Source of the DNA: Bifidobacterium sp. 7101
GTDB lineage: Bacteria > Actinomycetota > Actinomycetes > Actinomycetales > Bifidobacteriaceae
Length of the DNA stretch: 64,000 nt
Assembly (NCBI RefSeq): GCF_000499285.1
Contig: NZ_AWUN01000005.1
Location: forward strand, 62,001-126,000
Direction of reading: 5' to 3'
Below, one piece after another: positions 1 through 12,961 of the stretch (its first letter is position 1; each line of letters starts with the position of its first letter). Both the position numbers and the translations under genes were made by a program. The notes below the pieces were generated by a model that saw nothing but the letters and a program-made list of their open reading frames with translations, did not search any database and was not told the origin of the DNA.

Positions 1-60
1 CATGCCGCCTCCGACCCCGCTTTCCTTATGGATTCAAAACTTGCAAGGAATCATGGTAGC

Positions 61-99
61 AAGAAGCAAGCCCCGCCAGTGCGTCTCGGCTGACGGGGC
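61..99 (-). terminator. Probable terminator of the TspO-like gene
   Basis: An inverted repeat pairs 70-79 with 90-99 (10 bp with one mismatch). Read on the minus strand it lies just past the stop codon of the TspO-like gene and is followed by a T-rich stretch (61-69). The T-run is interrupted, so efficiency is uncertain. Confidence 0.5.
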
Positions 100-120
100 A
101 ATGGATCAGTCATGGATGGG

Positions 121-1296
121 TCAGCGACGGACCACCCTGAACTTGCTCCAGGGGAAGTAGACCAGGAAGGCACCTACTGCGGTCAAAGCAATGACCAGCA
201 CACCCATGACTGCCGCGAAGGAGAAGATCCTGATGCCGATGCCCAGGCAGGCCCAGATGACCACCAGGCCGAAGACCCAGTCCTTGCCATGCCTGTTCAT
301 CAGATAAGCGACGGCCAGTAGGGCGCCGACCACGATGATGGTGGCGAATCCCTGTACTGCATTGCCGACCTTGTGCCCGGCCACCACCATGTATCCGGCG
401 TTGACCAGGGTGGCCACACTCAGCCAGCTTGCGTAGATGGACAGGGGGATCCAATCCAGGGCCTTGGCTGCGGTGGGGGTTCCGGCCTTGGTGGCATCCC
501 TGCGCACCAGGGCGTAGAGCATCCAGGCCAGCACGGTCAGAATGAGGATGATGACCAGGGCCCAGAAGTTGCGCTCCATATGCCACAGTGCCAGCCAGGC
601 GATGTTCAGGCAGCAGGTGGCCACGAAGAGCAGCCCGCTCAGCGTGAAGGGCAGGAAGCCAAGACGTTTGCGGCTGGGGCCGGCCAGGCAGAAGCGGAAG
701 AGCCAGATGGCCAGGGCGATGTAGATTACCCCCCAGATGGCGAAGACGTATCCGGCGGGCATAATCCACAGGTCGACCTTGCGTGCCAGGCCGCCCACGG
801 TCGTGCCATTGAAGTGGTAGACCTCCGCATAGCCGTTGAAGCCCACCATGGCCACCCAGGCCACCCAGAGCACGATATCCTCGAAGAGCTTCCAGCCGCG
901 TCCCTTGGAGGATTGCTGCTCCTTTTCAGGCTGACTCTGCTTTGTTTGATTTGATTCCTGCGCTGCCTCATTGCTGCTGCGATTAGAGCGACTCTTGACT
1001 CCATTGGCAGTCTCATCTGCACTGGTTTTGTCAGTTGGCGCCTTCTTCGACGAATCACCAGACTGGTGGTCTGCGGCACCTGAAGGCGATGAACCTGAGC
1101 TAGATGAATTTGAAGTAGACGACTTTGGTGTCGATGAATTCGGAGACCCCGAACCTGTACTCGTCGAACTCCGAGATGCCGATGCCGAATTTGCGCTCGA
1201 TTGGTTGCCCTGCATGGCAGGGGAGGTGCGCTTGGCCCTCTCGACCGGGTTCTCATCGTCGGTCCAGAGTCTGCGCGGATTGTCCTTGTCAGTCAT
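121..1296 (-). CDS. TspO/MBR-related (tryptophan-rich sensory) membrane protein with long disordered N-terminus
   Basis: A 391-residue protein. Residues 1-133 are a hydrophilic Ser/Thr/Asn/Lys-rich low-complexity tail; residues 140-380 hold about seven or eight hydrophobic segments rich in Trp. The segment PAGYVFAIWGVIYIAL near residue 180 matches the Pro-Phe-Trp-Tyr core of the TspO/MBR family, whose members bind tetrapyrroles or other hydrophobic ligands in the membrane. The family is usually about 150-180 residues with five helices, so this is an enlarged, diverged relative and the ligand cannot be inferred. The start at 1296 is preceded by GGAGAGGAAG at good spacing; in-frame starts further upstream lack a ribosome site. 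It is divergent from tag. The family call is moderately sure. Confidence 0.65.
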   Translation of the reverse strand: MTDKDNPRRLWTDDENPVERAKRTSPAMQGNQSSANSASASRSSTSTGSGSPNSSTPKSSTSNSSSSGSSPSGAADHQSGDSSKKAPTDKTSADETANGVKSRSNRSSNEAAQESNQTKQSQPEKEQQSSKGRGWKLFEDIVLWVAWVAMVGFNGYAEVYHFNGTTVGGLARKVDLWIMPAGYVFAIWGVIYIALAIWLFRFCLAGPSRKRLGFLPFTLSGLLFVATCCLNIAWLALWHMERNFWALVIILILTVLAWMLYALVRRDATKAGTPTAAKALDWIPLSIYASWLSVATLVNAGYMVVAGHKVGNAVQGFATIIVVGALLAVAYLMNRHGKDWVFGLVVIWACLGIGIRIFSFAAVMGVLVIALTAVGAFLVYFPWSKFRVVRR

Positions 1297-1481
1297 GGCA
1301 CATGCTTCCTCTCCTTGCCGGCCGCAACCGTACTGCCGCCGTGGGGATTGCCCCGGGCATGGGCCGACCGGCCTCTGCTCCAACTCTAAATCAGCCCGCC
1401 TGGCTCAGTGGTATTGACCACCCGTTCCGGGCGGCCTCCGGTGCTAGCCTGAAGCCGAATACTGGAGAGGGGGAGTGCGAG

Positions 1482-2084
1482 ATGGTTGAACCTTTACATC
1501 GGTGCGACTGGGCTCAGGTGGACGATCCGCTCATGCGCAGCTACCACGACCATGAGTGGGGCCGCCCCTTGCACGGGTCCCAGAGGCTCTTCGCCATGCT
1601 CTCCCTGGAGATATTCCAGTGCGGGCTCAGCTGGCAGCTGGTCCTACACCGCCGCCAGGCCCTCTTCAAGAATTTCGACAACTTCGATATCCAAGCGGTC
1701 TCCAACTTCGATGCCGACCGCATCAACCGTCTCATGGCCGACCCTGCCATCATCCGCAATCGTCGCAAAATCGAAGCCACGGTGGCCAACGCGGCCCTGA
1801 TCACCCGACAATTTCCCGGGGAGGCATTCGACCGCTACTGCTGGTCCTTCACCGGTGGCCAGACCATCAACCACGACTACCCGGACGACCCCTCCATACC
1901 GCGCTACGACCACCTGTCAGCCATCGTCTGCAAGGACATGCGCGACCTGGGCCTGCGCTTCCTGGGGCCGGTGACCGTCCACTCCTTCCTCCAGGCAGCC
2001 GGCATGATCAACGACCACCAGCACGACTGCTTCCTCAACGGCTGCGGCCGTCCGCCCCTGGATTCGCCCGCCCCGTCCATCTAA
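1482..2084 (+). CDS. tag: DNA-3-methyladenine glycosylase I
   Basis: A 200-residue enzyme that removes 3-methyladenine from alkylated DNA and starts base-excision repair in the cytoplasm. The N-terminal Cys-Asp-Trp at residues 8-10, the HDHEWGRPLHG segment, Glu in SLEIFQCGLSW and the C-terminal His-x3-Cys (HQHDC) give the family's base pocket and zinc ligands. Length is close to the E. coli enzyme (187). The ATG at 1482 follows GGAGAGGGGGAG. It sits 5' of uvrA-uvrC, so excision-repair functions cluster here, but the SOS box lies downstream of tag and need not control it. Confidence 0.93.
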   Translation: MVEPLHRCDWAQVDDPLMRSYHDHEWGRPLHGSQRLFAMLSLEIFQCGLSWQLVLHRRQALFKNFDNFDIQAVSNFDADRINRLMADPAIIRNRRKIEATVANAALITRQFPGEAFDRYCWSFTGGQTINHDYPDDPSIPRYDHLSAIVCKDMRDLGLRFLGPVTVHSFLQAAGMINDHQHDCFLNGCGRPPLDSPAPSI

Positions 2085-2091
2085 GCCGTCG

Positions 2092-2107
2092 TCGAACACC
2101 TGTTCGA
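2092..2107 (+). promoter_or_regulatory. SOS box (LexA operator) upstream of uvrA
   Basis: TCGAACACCTGTTCGA is a perfect match to the actinobacterial LexA consensus TCGAAC-N4-GTTCGA. It lies between the tag stop codon and uvrA and overlaps the candidate -35 region, as expected for a repressor site. LexA itself is not in the window. Confidence 0.9.
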
Positions 2108-2131
2108 ATTATTCGGCCCCGGCGATATTAT
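2103..2131 (+). promoter_or_regulatory. Candidate uvrA promoter overlapping the SOS box
   Basis: A TATTAT -10-like hexamer at 2126-2131 is 17 bp from TTCGAA at 2103-2108, which overlaps the right half of the LexA operator. Transcription would begin around 2138, downstream of the ATG at 2130. This is one reason for preferring the GTG at 2190 as the uvrA start. The -35 match is weak. Confidence 0.5.
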
Positions 2132-2189
2132 GGTCAGGCTTTGGCCTCAGCCTTGGCCATGGGTCTTCAGGGAAGCGGATGGGAAGCAC

Positions 2190-5164
<2,975 letters not shown>

Positions 5165-5168
<4 letters not shown>

Positions 5169-7465
5169 CCCGTAGCTGCTTCGAGCGGCACACGCCGCAG
5201 GTATGGCGACGCACCGCCCAAGCCCTGGAGGAGGAGTCCGCCACCGGCACCACGACCGGTGTCAACAAGAACGGCGCACCCCTGCTGGGCGACAGCCGGG
5301 ACCTCTTCCGTCCCAAGACCTCGGACATTCCCACTCAGCCGGGGGTTTACAAGTGGCGGGACGGCGACGGCCGGGTCATCTACGTGGGCAAGGCCAAGAA
5401 CCTGCGCAACCGTCTGACCAACTACTTCCAGCCCCTGGAAAACCTGCACCCGCGCACCCAGACCATGGTCCTGACGGCCCGGAGCCTGGAGTGGACCGTG
5501 GTGGGCACCGACCTGGAGTCCCTGACCCTGGAATACACCTGGATCAAGGAGTTCGACCCCCGCTTCAACGTCAAACTGCGGGACGACAAGACCTACCCCT
5601 ACCTGGCTGTCTCCGTGGGGGAGGAGTTCCCCCGGGTCTGGATGACCCGCGTGCGCAAGCGGCACGACACCCGCTACTTCGGCCCCTACGCCAAGGTCTG
5701 GGACATGAAGCACACCCTTGATGCCCTGCTCAAGACCTATCCGGTGCGCACCTGCACCCCCGGCGTCTTTCGCAAGGCCAAGCTCAGCGGCCGTCCCTGC
5801 CTGCTGGCCTCCATCGGCAAGTGCTCAGCCCCCTGCGTGGGCCGGATCAGCGCCAGCGACCACCGGCGTCTGTGTACGGAGCTGACCGGGGTCATCACCG
5901 GCAGGCTGGGCAAGAGCTACCGGGCCGGACTGACCAGGAGCATGCAGAAGGCCAGTAAGGAGCTGGACTTCGAGAAGGCCGCCCGCCTACGCGACCAGAT
6001 CGCCATGTTGGACACGGTCATCGAGCAGAATGCCGTGGCCTTCGCCTCCAACGTGGATGTGGACGTCTTCGGAGTGGCCTCGGACGAACTGGAAGCCTCG
6101 GTCCATGCCTTCTTCGTGCGCTCAGGAGCCATCCGTGGCGAACGCAACTGGAGCGTGGAGCGGGTCGAGGACGTCTCCGACAGCGAGCTGATCAGCGACC
6201 TGCTGGTGCAGGTCTACTCGGACCTGATGAATGAGAATGACAGTGAGCTACATAAGCTGCCCGGGGATTCTGATGCACCTGTCTCCATCAGCCAGGACCG
6301 GGATGCCATGGGCTCCACCCAGAAGGTCACGGCCTTGGATGCCGAGGCCCGGGCCAAGGCCACCAGGAGCCGACACCAGCATCAGGATCAGACCGGACGC
6401 GCCGACCTGCTGGCCCCCATCTCGCCGGTGCCTCCCGAGGTCATTGTCCCCATCCAGCCGGATCGGACCGGCGACCTGCAGGAGTGGCTACGGGAGCTGC
6501 GTGGATCCGCAGTGACCATCCGTGTGGCCAGCCGGGGTGAGAAGAAGTCCCTGATGGACCGGGCCAACGCCAATGCCCGCCAGGCCCTCCAGCGCAGCAA
6601 GCTCAGCCGCATGAGCGACATGGGTACCCGCACCCAGGCCATGAACGACGTGGCCAAGGCCCTTGGACTGGACCGCGCCCCGCTGCGCATCGAGTGCTAT
6701 GACATCTCCAACACCGTGGGCGGCCAGTTCCAGGTGGCTTCCATGGTGGTCTTCGAGGACGCGGTCCCCAAGAAGTCCGAATACCGTCGGTTCGCCATCC
6801 GCGGCGAGGACGGCAAGGGCGCTGTGGACGATATGAGCGCCATCTACGAGACCCTGACCCGGCGCTTCCGCCATGGCAACATCGCGGGCGACAGTGGCGA
6901 CAGCATGGAAGCCGAGCGAAAGGCCAGCGACAAGGCACCCGAATTGGTGGAGCAGGAGGAGGGGGCCATCGTCCAGCAGAACACCGCCGCCCGCCACTTC
7001 GCCTACAAGCCCAACCTGATCGTGGTCGATGGTGGCAAGCCCCAGGTGACCGCCGCAGCACGGGCCCTGCACGACTGCGGAGTGGACGATGTGGCCCTGT
7101 GCGGGCTGGCCAAGCGTCTGGAGGAGGTCTGGGTGCCTGACGACGACTATCCCATCATCCTCAAGCGTCAGTCCGAGGGCATGTACCTGTTGCAGCGGGT
7201 GCGCGACGAGTCCCACCGTTTCGCTATTACCTACCACCGGCAGACCCGGCGCAAGGGTGCCCTCCGGTCGGCCCTGGACGAGATTCCGGGCATCGGCCCC
7301 TCCTACCAGAAGAAGTTGCTCAATCACTTCGGTTCGGTCAAGCGCATGCGCCAGGCCTCCCAGGAGGAGCTGGAGGCAGTCAAGGGCATCGGCGCAGCCA
7401 AGGCCAAGGCCATCTACCAGGCCCTGCACAGTGACCAGGACCAGACCGGGGACAGCCAGCGATAA
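5165..7465 (+). CDS. uvrC: Excinuclease ABC subunit C
   Basis: The dual-incision nuclease of UvrABC, 766 residues. In order: N-terminal GIY-YIG nuclease (PGVYKW...[14 protein letters not shown], around residues 57-80), a UVR UvrB-binding helix pair ([15 protein letters not shown], around 265), an RNase H-like C-terminal nuclease (RIECYDISN and [12 protein letters not shown]), and tandem helix-hairpin-helix motifs ([25 protein letters not shown]). It is longer than the usual 600-650 residues because of a 50-residue N-terminal leader and hydrophilic insertions near residues 350-430 and 575-605. The start overlaps the uvrA stop, so the two form one operon under the SOS box at 2092. Confidence 0.96.
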
Positions 7466-7513
7466 AATGGCTCAGGAGGCTGGCAGAGGGCCATGCCCTG
7501 AGTTGATTGGTGC

Positions 7514-8500
7514 GTGATTGCAGATATGAATGGACCTGATCGTCGTTGTGCCGTCCTGGGCGACCCAATCAGCCATTCCCTTTCGCCACTCCTGCATCGT
7601 TCAGCCTATGCCGCACTGGGCCTGGATGGTTGGCGCTATGACCGTGTGCGCATGGACGCTGACGGTCTGGCGGACTTTATCCACGGCCTTGACCCGTCTT
7701 GGGCAGGACTCAGCCTGACCATGCCCTTGAAGAGTGCTGTAGGGCCTTTGGGTGATTTTCGCGATTGCTGGTCCAAGACCCTGGGAGTGGCCAACACAGC
7801 AGTCTTTGCACAGGGCGGCCCCGCCAAAGGTTTGTCCTTGTACAACACAGATGTAGAGGGGATAGTTGCCGCTCTTCTGGAGGCTGCCGACCGTTGCCGG
7901 GCTGACGAAGATCCTGACGATCTGGCCGCCTTGCTGGAGGCAGCCGGTCAGGGTCGGCAGGACCGACTTCCTGATCAACCGTATGGGGGAGCGCAGGCCC
8001 TGGTCGTCGGCAACGGGAATACAGCCGAGTCCGCCTTCTGCGCCTTGAAGGTGCTGGGGGTCGAGCGTGTGGACCTGTTGGCCCGCAACCCCGAGCACTG
8101 CGACCACATGCTGGACCTTGCCTCCCGGCTTGGCCTTCCTGGGCCAACCGTCACAGCCATGGACCAGTCTGAGGCAGCCGAAAAGGCACTGATCGGGACC
8201 GATATTATCGTCTCAACCCTGCCTTCGGGGGCAGCCGACCCCCTTGCTGATCTGCTCAATACAGCTGGGACTCCAGAGGCCGATGACGACAAACGCCTGG
8301 GCCCGGTTCTGCTGGATGTGGTCTATGACCCCCGGCCCACCCCACTCATGAAGGCCTTCTGCAGCCGACCGGGTGCCCGGGCCATCAGCGGTGAACGTAT
8401 GCTGCTCTACCAAGCCGTGCGTCAGGTGGCTCTGATGACCGGCCGACCCCTGGCCACTGTTCCGGTGGCCGCTATGGACCAAGCCTTGAGGGAGGCATGA
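7514..8500 (+). CDS. aroE: Shikimate dehydrogenase-like protein
   Basis: A 328-residue enzyme of the AroE family, which reduces 3-dehydroshikimate with NADPH in aromatic amino-acid synthesis. The substrate-binding loop GDPISHSLSPLLHRSAY, the catalytic-lysine motif LTMPLKSA and YNTDVEG are present, followed by a Rossmann segment (VVGNGNTAESAF). It is longer than typical AroE (about 270) because of an insertion near residues 125-150 with acidic and glutamine-rich sequence. The start is either the GTG at 7514 or the ATG at 7526; neither has a strong ribosome site. It lies 48 bp after uvrC and overlaps the first possible rapZ start. Confidence 0.88.
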   Translation: MIADMNGPDRRCAVLGDPISHSLSPLLHRSAYAALGLDGWRYDRVRMDADGLADFIHGLDPSWAGLSLTMPLKSAVGPLGDFRDCWSKTLGVANTAVFAQGGPAKGLSLYNTDVEGIVAALLEAADRCRADEDPDDLAALLEAAGQGRQDRLPDQPYGGAQALVVGNGNTAESAFCALKVLGVERVDLLARNPEHCDHMLDLASRLGLPGPTVTAMDQSEAAEKALIGTDIIVSTLPSGAADPLADLLNTAGTPEADDDKRLGPVLLDVVYDPRPTPLMKAFCSRPGARAISGERMLLYQAVRQVALMTGRPLATVPVAAMDQALREA

Positions 8501-8502
8501 CG

Positions 8503-9396
8503 ATGACGACGGAAAAACCGCCCTTCGCAGGCTTCGAGGTACTGCTGATCACAGGCATGTCCGGCGCAGGCCGCTCCCGGGCCGCCGACTCCATGGAGGA
8601 CATGGGCTGGTATGTGGTCGACAACATGCCCCCGCGCCTGCTGGTGCCCCTGGTCGACATGATGACCTCGGCCGGCAGCTCCCTGCACCGCCTGGCCGCC
8701 GTCATCGACGTCCGTTCCCGCTCCTACTTCGATGATCTGTCGGCCGTGCTCAGCCACCTGGACGACCTGGGTGTGCGCTGCCGCATCCTTTTTCTGGACG
8801 CCTCAGACCAGGTGCTGGTCAAACGCTATGAGTCCGTTCGCCGACCCCATCCTTTGCAGGGCTCGGGCCGCCTGATCGACGGCATCCGCGAGGAGCGCCG
8901 CCTGCTGGCCGGGCTCAAGGAACGTGCCGACATGGTCATCGACACCTCCAACCTGAGCATCCATCAGCTCTCCACCCGCCTCTATGAAATGGTCCTGGGC
9001 TCCGGCCCGACCACCGTAGGCGTGCACATCATGAGCTTCGGATTCAAGTACGGCCTGCCCATCGATGCTGATTTCGTCGCCGACGTCCGCTTCCTGCCCA
9101 ACCCCTACTGGGTCCCCGAGCTGCGCGACCTGAACGGGCATGACGGCCCGGTCCGTGACTATGTGATGGCCAGCAAGGGCGCCAAGGAGTTCCTGGATGC
9201 CTACACCACCGCCATTCTGACCGCGCTCAGCGGCTATGCGCGCGAGGACAAGCACTATGTGACCATCGCCTTTGGCTGCACTGGCGGACAGCACCGCTCA
9301 GTGGCCATGGCCGACGCTCTGGCCGCCCGTCTGCGGTCCCGGGGAATGGAGGTGACCGTCTCGGCCCGCGAGCTGCCGCACCGTTCCCGCGGATAG
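8503..9396 (+). CDS. rapZ: RapZ/YvcJ family nucleotide-binding protein
   Basis: About 297 residues. The N-terminal P-loop reads GMSGAGRSRA, with Arg in place of the Walker lysine, as is common in actinobacterial members; EDMGWYVVDNMP follows it. The C-terminal domain carries HIMSFGFKYGLP and FGCTGGQHRSV. In E. coli RapZ is an RNA-binding adaptor for small RNAs controlling glmS; in Gram-positives the GTP/ATP-binding YvcJ is less understood. The ATG at 8503 is at better distance from GGGAGG than the in-frame ATG at 8497. It is next to whiA, a conserved rapZ-whiA neighbourhood in Gram-positives (yvcK would normally lie between and is absent here). Confidence 0.93.
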   Translation: MTTEKPPFAGFEVLLITGMSGAGRSRAADSMEDMGWYVVDNMPPRLLVPLVDMMTSAGSSLHRLAAVIDVRSRSYFDDLSAVLSHLDDLGVRCRILFLDASDQVLVKRYESVRRPHPLQGSGRLIDGIREERRLLAGLKERADMVIDTSNLSIHQLSTRLYEMVLGSGPTTVGVHIMSFGFKYGLPIDADFVADVRFLPNPYWVPELRDLNGHDGPVRDYVMASKGAKEFLDAYTTAILTALSGYAREDKHYVTIAFGCTGGQHRSVAMADALAARLRSRGMEVTVSARELPHRSRG

Positions 9397-9516
9397 CCAA
9401 AGGCGCAATTTGTCCAAGATATTCGGTATCACAGTAATCCGGTGGTCGGCACGGCAGGTGTGTCGCGCGGCCAAGAAGTATTCATTTTTCAGTATTTTTT
9501 CGTAGGAGGACGGCTC

Positions 9517-10476
9517 TTGGCCCTACTTGATGATGTCAAAAGCGAGCTGGCCGCGATTGACAACGAACCCCCCTCTGCCAAGAAAGCACAATCGGCGGCG
9601 ATGATCCGCTTCGGTGGCGGTCTGCACATCATTCAGCGCCACATTGTGGTGGAAGCGCAATTCGACTCCTTGCCGGCAGCGCAGTGGTTGCAGAACACCA
9701 TCAGGGACGTCTACGGCCATGATTCCGATCTGATTCAGGTCAAGCGGCAGGCCCCCACCGGCAACCTGACCCGCTACTCGGTCCGCGTGCTGCGGGCGGG
9801 CGGCGCCCTGGCCCTGCAGACCGGTCTGCTGGACCGCCGCAAGCATCCGGTTCGTGGTCTTCCGGCCGACATCGTCTCCGGCAACATCGCCCAGGTCAAG
9901 GCCGCCTGGCGAGGGGCCTTCCTGGCCCATGGCGAGCTCTCCGACCCAGGCAAGGCCTCCTACCTGGAGATCGTCTGCCCCGGATCCGAGGCAGCCCTGG
10001 CCCTGGTGGGTGCAGCCCGCCGTCTGGGCATCAACGCCAAGGCCCGCCAGGTGCGCAGCTCCGAGCGCGTCACCCTGCGCGATCCGGACGTCATCGAACG
10101 CATGCTCAACCTGATGGGCGCACCCAAGTCCTCCAGGGAGTGGACCGGCAAGCGCAGCGACGGGGAATCCCGCGGCAAGGCCAATCGACTGGCCAACTTC
10201 GACGACGCCAACATGCGCCGGTCGGCCAAGGCCGCCGTCGAGGCCAGTGCCAAGGTCACCAAGGCCTTCGAAATTCTGGGCGACGACATCCCCGAGAACC
10301 TGCGTGCGGCCGGCCAGCTTCGTCTGGATCACCGTGAGGCTTCACTCGAAGAGCTGGGTCGCCTGGCCGATCCGCCGGTCACCAAGGATGCCATCGCCGG
10401 ACGCATCCGCCGTCTGCTGCAGCTGGCCAACAAGGTCGAAAAGAAGAGGGCCGAGGAAGAGACCAAACAAGAGTGA
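9517..10476 (+). CDS. whiA: Sporulation/division transcription regulator WhiA
   Basis: 319 residues: an N-terminal LAGLIDADG-homing-endonuclease-like domain without catalytic residues ([16 protein letters not shown] onward) and a C-terminal helix-turn-helix ([26 protein letters not shown]) typical of WhiA. In Streptomyces it controls division genes with WhiB; in non-sporulating Gram-positives it affects cell division and chromosome segregation. The TTG at 9517 is chosen because AGGAGGA ends six bases before it; upstream residues encoded from 9442 do not resemble the family. pgk follows 79 bp later. Confidence 0.95.
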   Translation: MALLDDVKSELAAIDNEPPSAKKAQSAAMIRFGGGLHIIQRHIVVEAQFDSLPAAQWLQNTIRDVYGHDSDLIQVKRQAPTGNLTRYSVRVLRAGGALALQTGLLDRRKHPVRGLPADIVSGNIAQVKAAWRGAFLAHGELSDPGKASYLEIVCPGSEAALALVGAARRLGINAKARQVRSSERVTLRDPDVIERMLNLMGAPKSSREWTGKRSDGESRGKANRLANFDDANMRRSAKAAVEASAKVTKAFEILGDDIPENLRAAGQLRLDHREASLEELGRLADPPVTKDAIAGRIRRLLQLANKVEKKRAEEETKQE

Positions 10477-10555
10477 GATAGCTCACACAGGTCGGTCAGC
10501 CTGAGTACCATGGCAGAGGAGCGGGCGCATGGACCCGCAGTCAGAAAGGATACGC

Positions 10556-11752
10556 ATGAAAACACTGAAGAGCCTCGGTGATCTCAAGGGCAAGCGCGTG
10601 CTCGTCCGCGCGGACTTCAACGTGCCGCTGGACGGCACCACCATTACGGACGACGGCCGCATCCGCGCCGCCTTGCCAACCATCGAGCAGCTTCGTGGCC
10701 AGGGCGCCAAGGTCATCCTCATGGCCCACCTGGGTCGCCCCAAGGGCAAGGTCGTTCCCGAGTTGAGCCTGGCCCCCGTGGCCGCTCGTCTGGGCGAACT
10801 GCTGGGCGTGCAGGTTCCTCTGGCCGAGGACACCTATGGTCCCGATGCCCATGCCAAGGTGGCCGCCATGAACGACGGCGACGTGGTTCTGCTGCAGAAC
10901 GTGCGCTACAACCCCGAGGAGACCAGCAAGGACGAGGCCGAGCGCGATGCCTACGCCCGCAAGATCGCCGACCTGGGCGATGTCTTCGTCTCCGACGGCT
11001 TCGGCGTGGTCCACCGTGCCCAAGGCTCCAACTACTCCGTGGCCAAGTTCCTGCCCTCCGCAGCAGGCCTGCTGGTCGAGAAGGAAGTCAAGGCCCTGTC
11101 CAAGGCGACCGAGAACCCCGAGCGGCCCTTCACCGTGGTCTTGGGCGGCTCCAAGGTCTCCGACAAGCTGGGCGTCATCGAGAACCTGCTCAGCAAGGCC
11201 GACCGTCTGGTCATCGGCGGCGGCATGGTCTTCACCTTCCTCAAGGCCGAGGGCTACGAGGTCGGCTCCTCCCTGCTGGAGGAGGATCAGGTCGATACCG
11301 TCAAGGGCTACATGGCCACCGCCCGTGAGAAGGGTGTGGAGCTGGTTCTGCCCACCGACATCGTGGTGGCTGACGAGTTCAAGGCGGATTCGCCCCACCA
11401 GGTGGTTCCTGCCGATGGCATCCCTGCAGACAAGATGGGTCTGGACATCGGTCCCGACTCCCAGAAGCTCTTCCACGACAAGATCGTGGACTCCAAGACC
11501 GTGGTCTGGAACGGACCCATGGGCGTCTTCGAGTTCCCGGCATTCGCCGACGGCACCCGGGCTGTGGCCCAGGGCCTGGTCGACGCCACCAAGGCCGGAG
11601 CCTTCACCATCGTCGGCGGTGGCGACTCCGCCTCGGCCGTGCGCAACCTAGGCTTCCCGGAGGATGGCTTCTCGCACATCTCCACCGGTGGTGGCGCCTC
11701 TCTGGAATTCCTTGAGGGCAAGGAGCTTCCGGGTCTGAAGGTGCTGGAGTAA
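10556..11752 (+). CDS. pgk: Phosphoglycerate kinase
   Basis: 398 residues. Catalyses ATP formation from 1,3-bisphosphoglycerate in the lower part of the bifid shunt and glycolysis. The N-terminal signature [14 protein letters not shown], the basic patch MAHLGRPKG, and the nucleotide loop [13 protein letters not shown] are intact. The ATG at 10556 follows GAAAGGATACGC. gap, which precedes pgk in many actinobacteria, is not between whiA and pgk here. A strong hairpin separates it from tpiA. Confidence 0.97.
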   Translation: MKTLKSLGDLKGKRVLVRADFNVPLDGTTITDDGRIRAALPTIEQLRGQGAKVILMAHLGRPKGKVVPELSLAPVAARLGELLGVQVPLAEDTYGPDAHAKVAAMNDGDVVLLQNVRYNPEETSKDEAERDAYARKIADLGDVFVSDGFGVVHRAQGSNYSVAKFLPSAAGLLVEKEVKALSKATENPERPFTVVLGGSKVSDKLGVIENLLSKADRLVIGGGMVFTFLKAEGYEVGSSLLEEDQVDTVKGYMATAREKGVELVLPTDIVVADEFKADSPHQVVPADGIPADKMGLDIGPDSQKLFHDKIVDSKTVVWNGPMGVFEFPAFADGTRAVAQGLVDATKAGAFTIVGGGDSASAVRNLGFPEDGFSHISTGGGASLEFLEGKELPGLKVLE

Positions 11753-11769
11753 AATCGGCAGACAGACGG

Positions 11770-11820
11770 GCAATGCCGGGTCACCGGGTTTCGCATCCGG
11801 CGGCCCGGCATTGCTGTTGT
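11770..11820 (+). terminator. Hairpin terminator or attenuator between pgk and tpiA
   Basis: An 11-bp perfect stem (GCAATGCCGGG at 11770-11780 with CCCGGCATTGC at 11804-11814), an inner GC-rich loop, then TGTTGTTG. It sits in the 90-bp pgk-tpiA gap and could terminate part of pgk transcription, giving tpiA a lower level. Confidence 0.7.
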
Positions 11821-11842
11821 TGCGCGGATGGAAAGGTCTGGT

Positions 11843-12625
11843 ATGGCACGCATTCCCCTGGTGGCCGGCAATTGGAAGATGAACTTCGACCACCTGGAAG
11901 CCACCTATTTCGTACAGAAGCTGGCCTGGCTCCTGCGCGACGCCCACTTCGACCGCAGGCGCTGCCAGGTGGCGCTGATGCCCGCATTCACCGCCCTGCG
12001 TTCTGTCCAGGTACTGGTCGAAGCCGACAACCTGCCCATCGAGTATGGGGCCCAGGCCGTCTCCGTCACCGCCCAGGGGGCCTTTACCGGCGATGTGTCC
12101 GCCGACATGCTGGCCCAGCTGGGCTGTAGTTACGTCATCGTGGGCCATTCGGAGCGGCGCAAGTACCATCCCGAGGACGATGCCAACATCGTCGACCAGG
12201 TCCGCGCCGTTCTGGCTGCGGACATGAAGCCCATCCTCTGTGTGGGGGAAAGCTACGAGGAGCGTCGCCAGGGCATCCAGCTGGACTTCGCCGTTGGCCA
12301 GGTCAATGACGTCACCCGAGACCTGGCCAAGGAGGACATGGACAACCTGATCGTGGCCTACGAACCGGTCTGGGCAATCGGCACCGGCATGGTGGCCACC
12401 CCGGACACCGCCCAACAGGCCGCCCGGGCCATCCGTGACCATATCTCAAGCAAGTTCGGAGAGCCAGCCGGCCAGGCCGTGCGCATTCTCTACGGCGGCT
12501 CGGTCACCTCCAAGAACGCCTCCCAGATGATCACCCAGCCGGACGTGGACGGTTTTCTAGTGGGCGGCGCCTCCCTGGATGTGGAGGAGTTCGTGCGAAT
12601 CGTGCGACTGGCCGCCAAGGGCTGA
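11843..12625 (+). CDS. tpiA: Triosephosphate isomerase
   Basis: 260 residues. Interconverts dihydroxyacetone phosphate and glyceraldehyde 3-phosphate. Active-site Lys in AGNWKMN, His in IVGHSERR and Glu in VAYEPVWAIGTG are all present, as is the phosphate-gripping LYGGSV loop. The ATG at 11843 has GAAAGG six bases upstream; an in-frame ATG at 11828 would add five residues. secG follows at 60 bp. Confidence 0.97.
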   Translation: MARIPLVAGNWKMNFDHLEATYFVQKLAWLLRDAHFDRRRCQVALMPAFTALRSVQVLVEADNLPIEYGAQAVSVTAQGAFTGDVSADMLAQLGCSYVIVGHSERRKYHPEDDANIVDQVRAVLAADMKPILCVGESYEERRQGIQLDFAVGQVNDVTRDLAKEDMDNLIVAYEPVWAIGTGMVATPDTAQQAARAIRDHISSKFGEPAGQAVRILYGGSVTSKNASQMITQPDVDGFLVGGASLDVEEFVRIVRLAAKG

Positions 12626-12685
12626 TGCGTTTTTCGACGGGTGTATGTATACTTGTTCCCAGTTCCTTACATGGAGGTATGTGCC

Positions 12686-12934
12686 GTGACCATTGTCAAG
12701 ATTGTGCTTCAAATCGTCGTCATCCTCGCCAGCATATTGCTGACCATGTTGATTCTGTTGCACAAGGGCAAGGGTGGCGGTCTGTCCGATATGTTCGGCG
12801 GCGGAATCGGCTCCAACGCTGGCACCTCGGGCGCAGCCGAGAAGAACCTGAACCGGCTGACCATTATCGTGGCTCTGATCTGGGTTGCCATCATCATCGC
12901 CTTGGACCTCATTTCCAAGTACAAGCTGGCCTGA
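12686..12934 (+). CDS. secG: Preprotein translocase subunit SecG
   Basis: 82 residues with two transmembrane helices (about 3-22 and 57-77) and the conserved cytoplasmic loop LLHKGKGGGLSDMFGGG. It is the small accessory subunit of the SecYEG channel. The GTG at 12686 has GGAGG eight bases upstream. The pgk-tpiA-secG order is typical of actinobacteria. A strong terminator follows. Confidence 0.95.
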   Translation: MTIVKIVLQIVVILASILLTMLILLHKGKGGGLSDMFGGGIGSNAGTSGAAEKNLNRLTIIVALIWVAIIIALDLISKYKLA

Positions 12935-12961
12935 TTCCAGCAACCAATACCTGAAATACCT

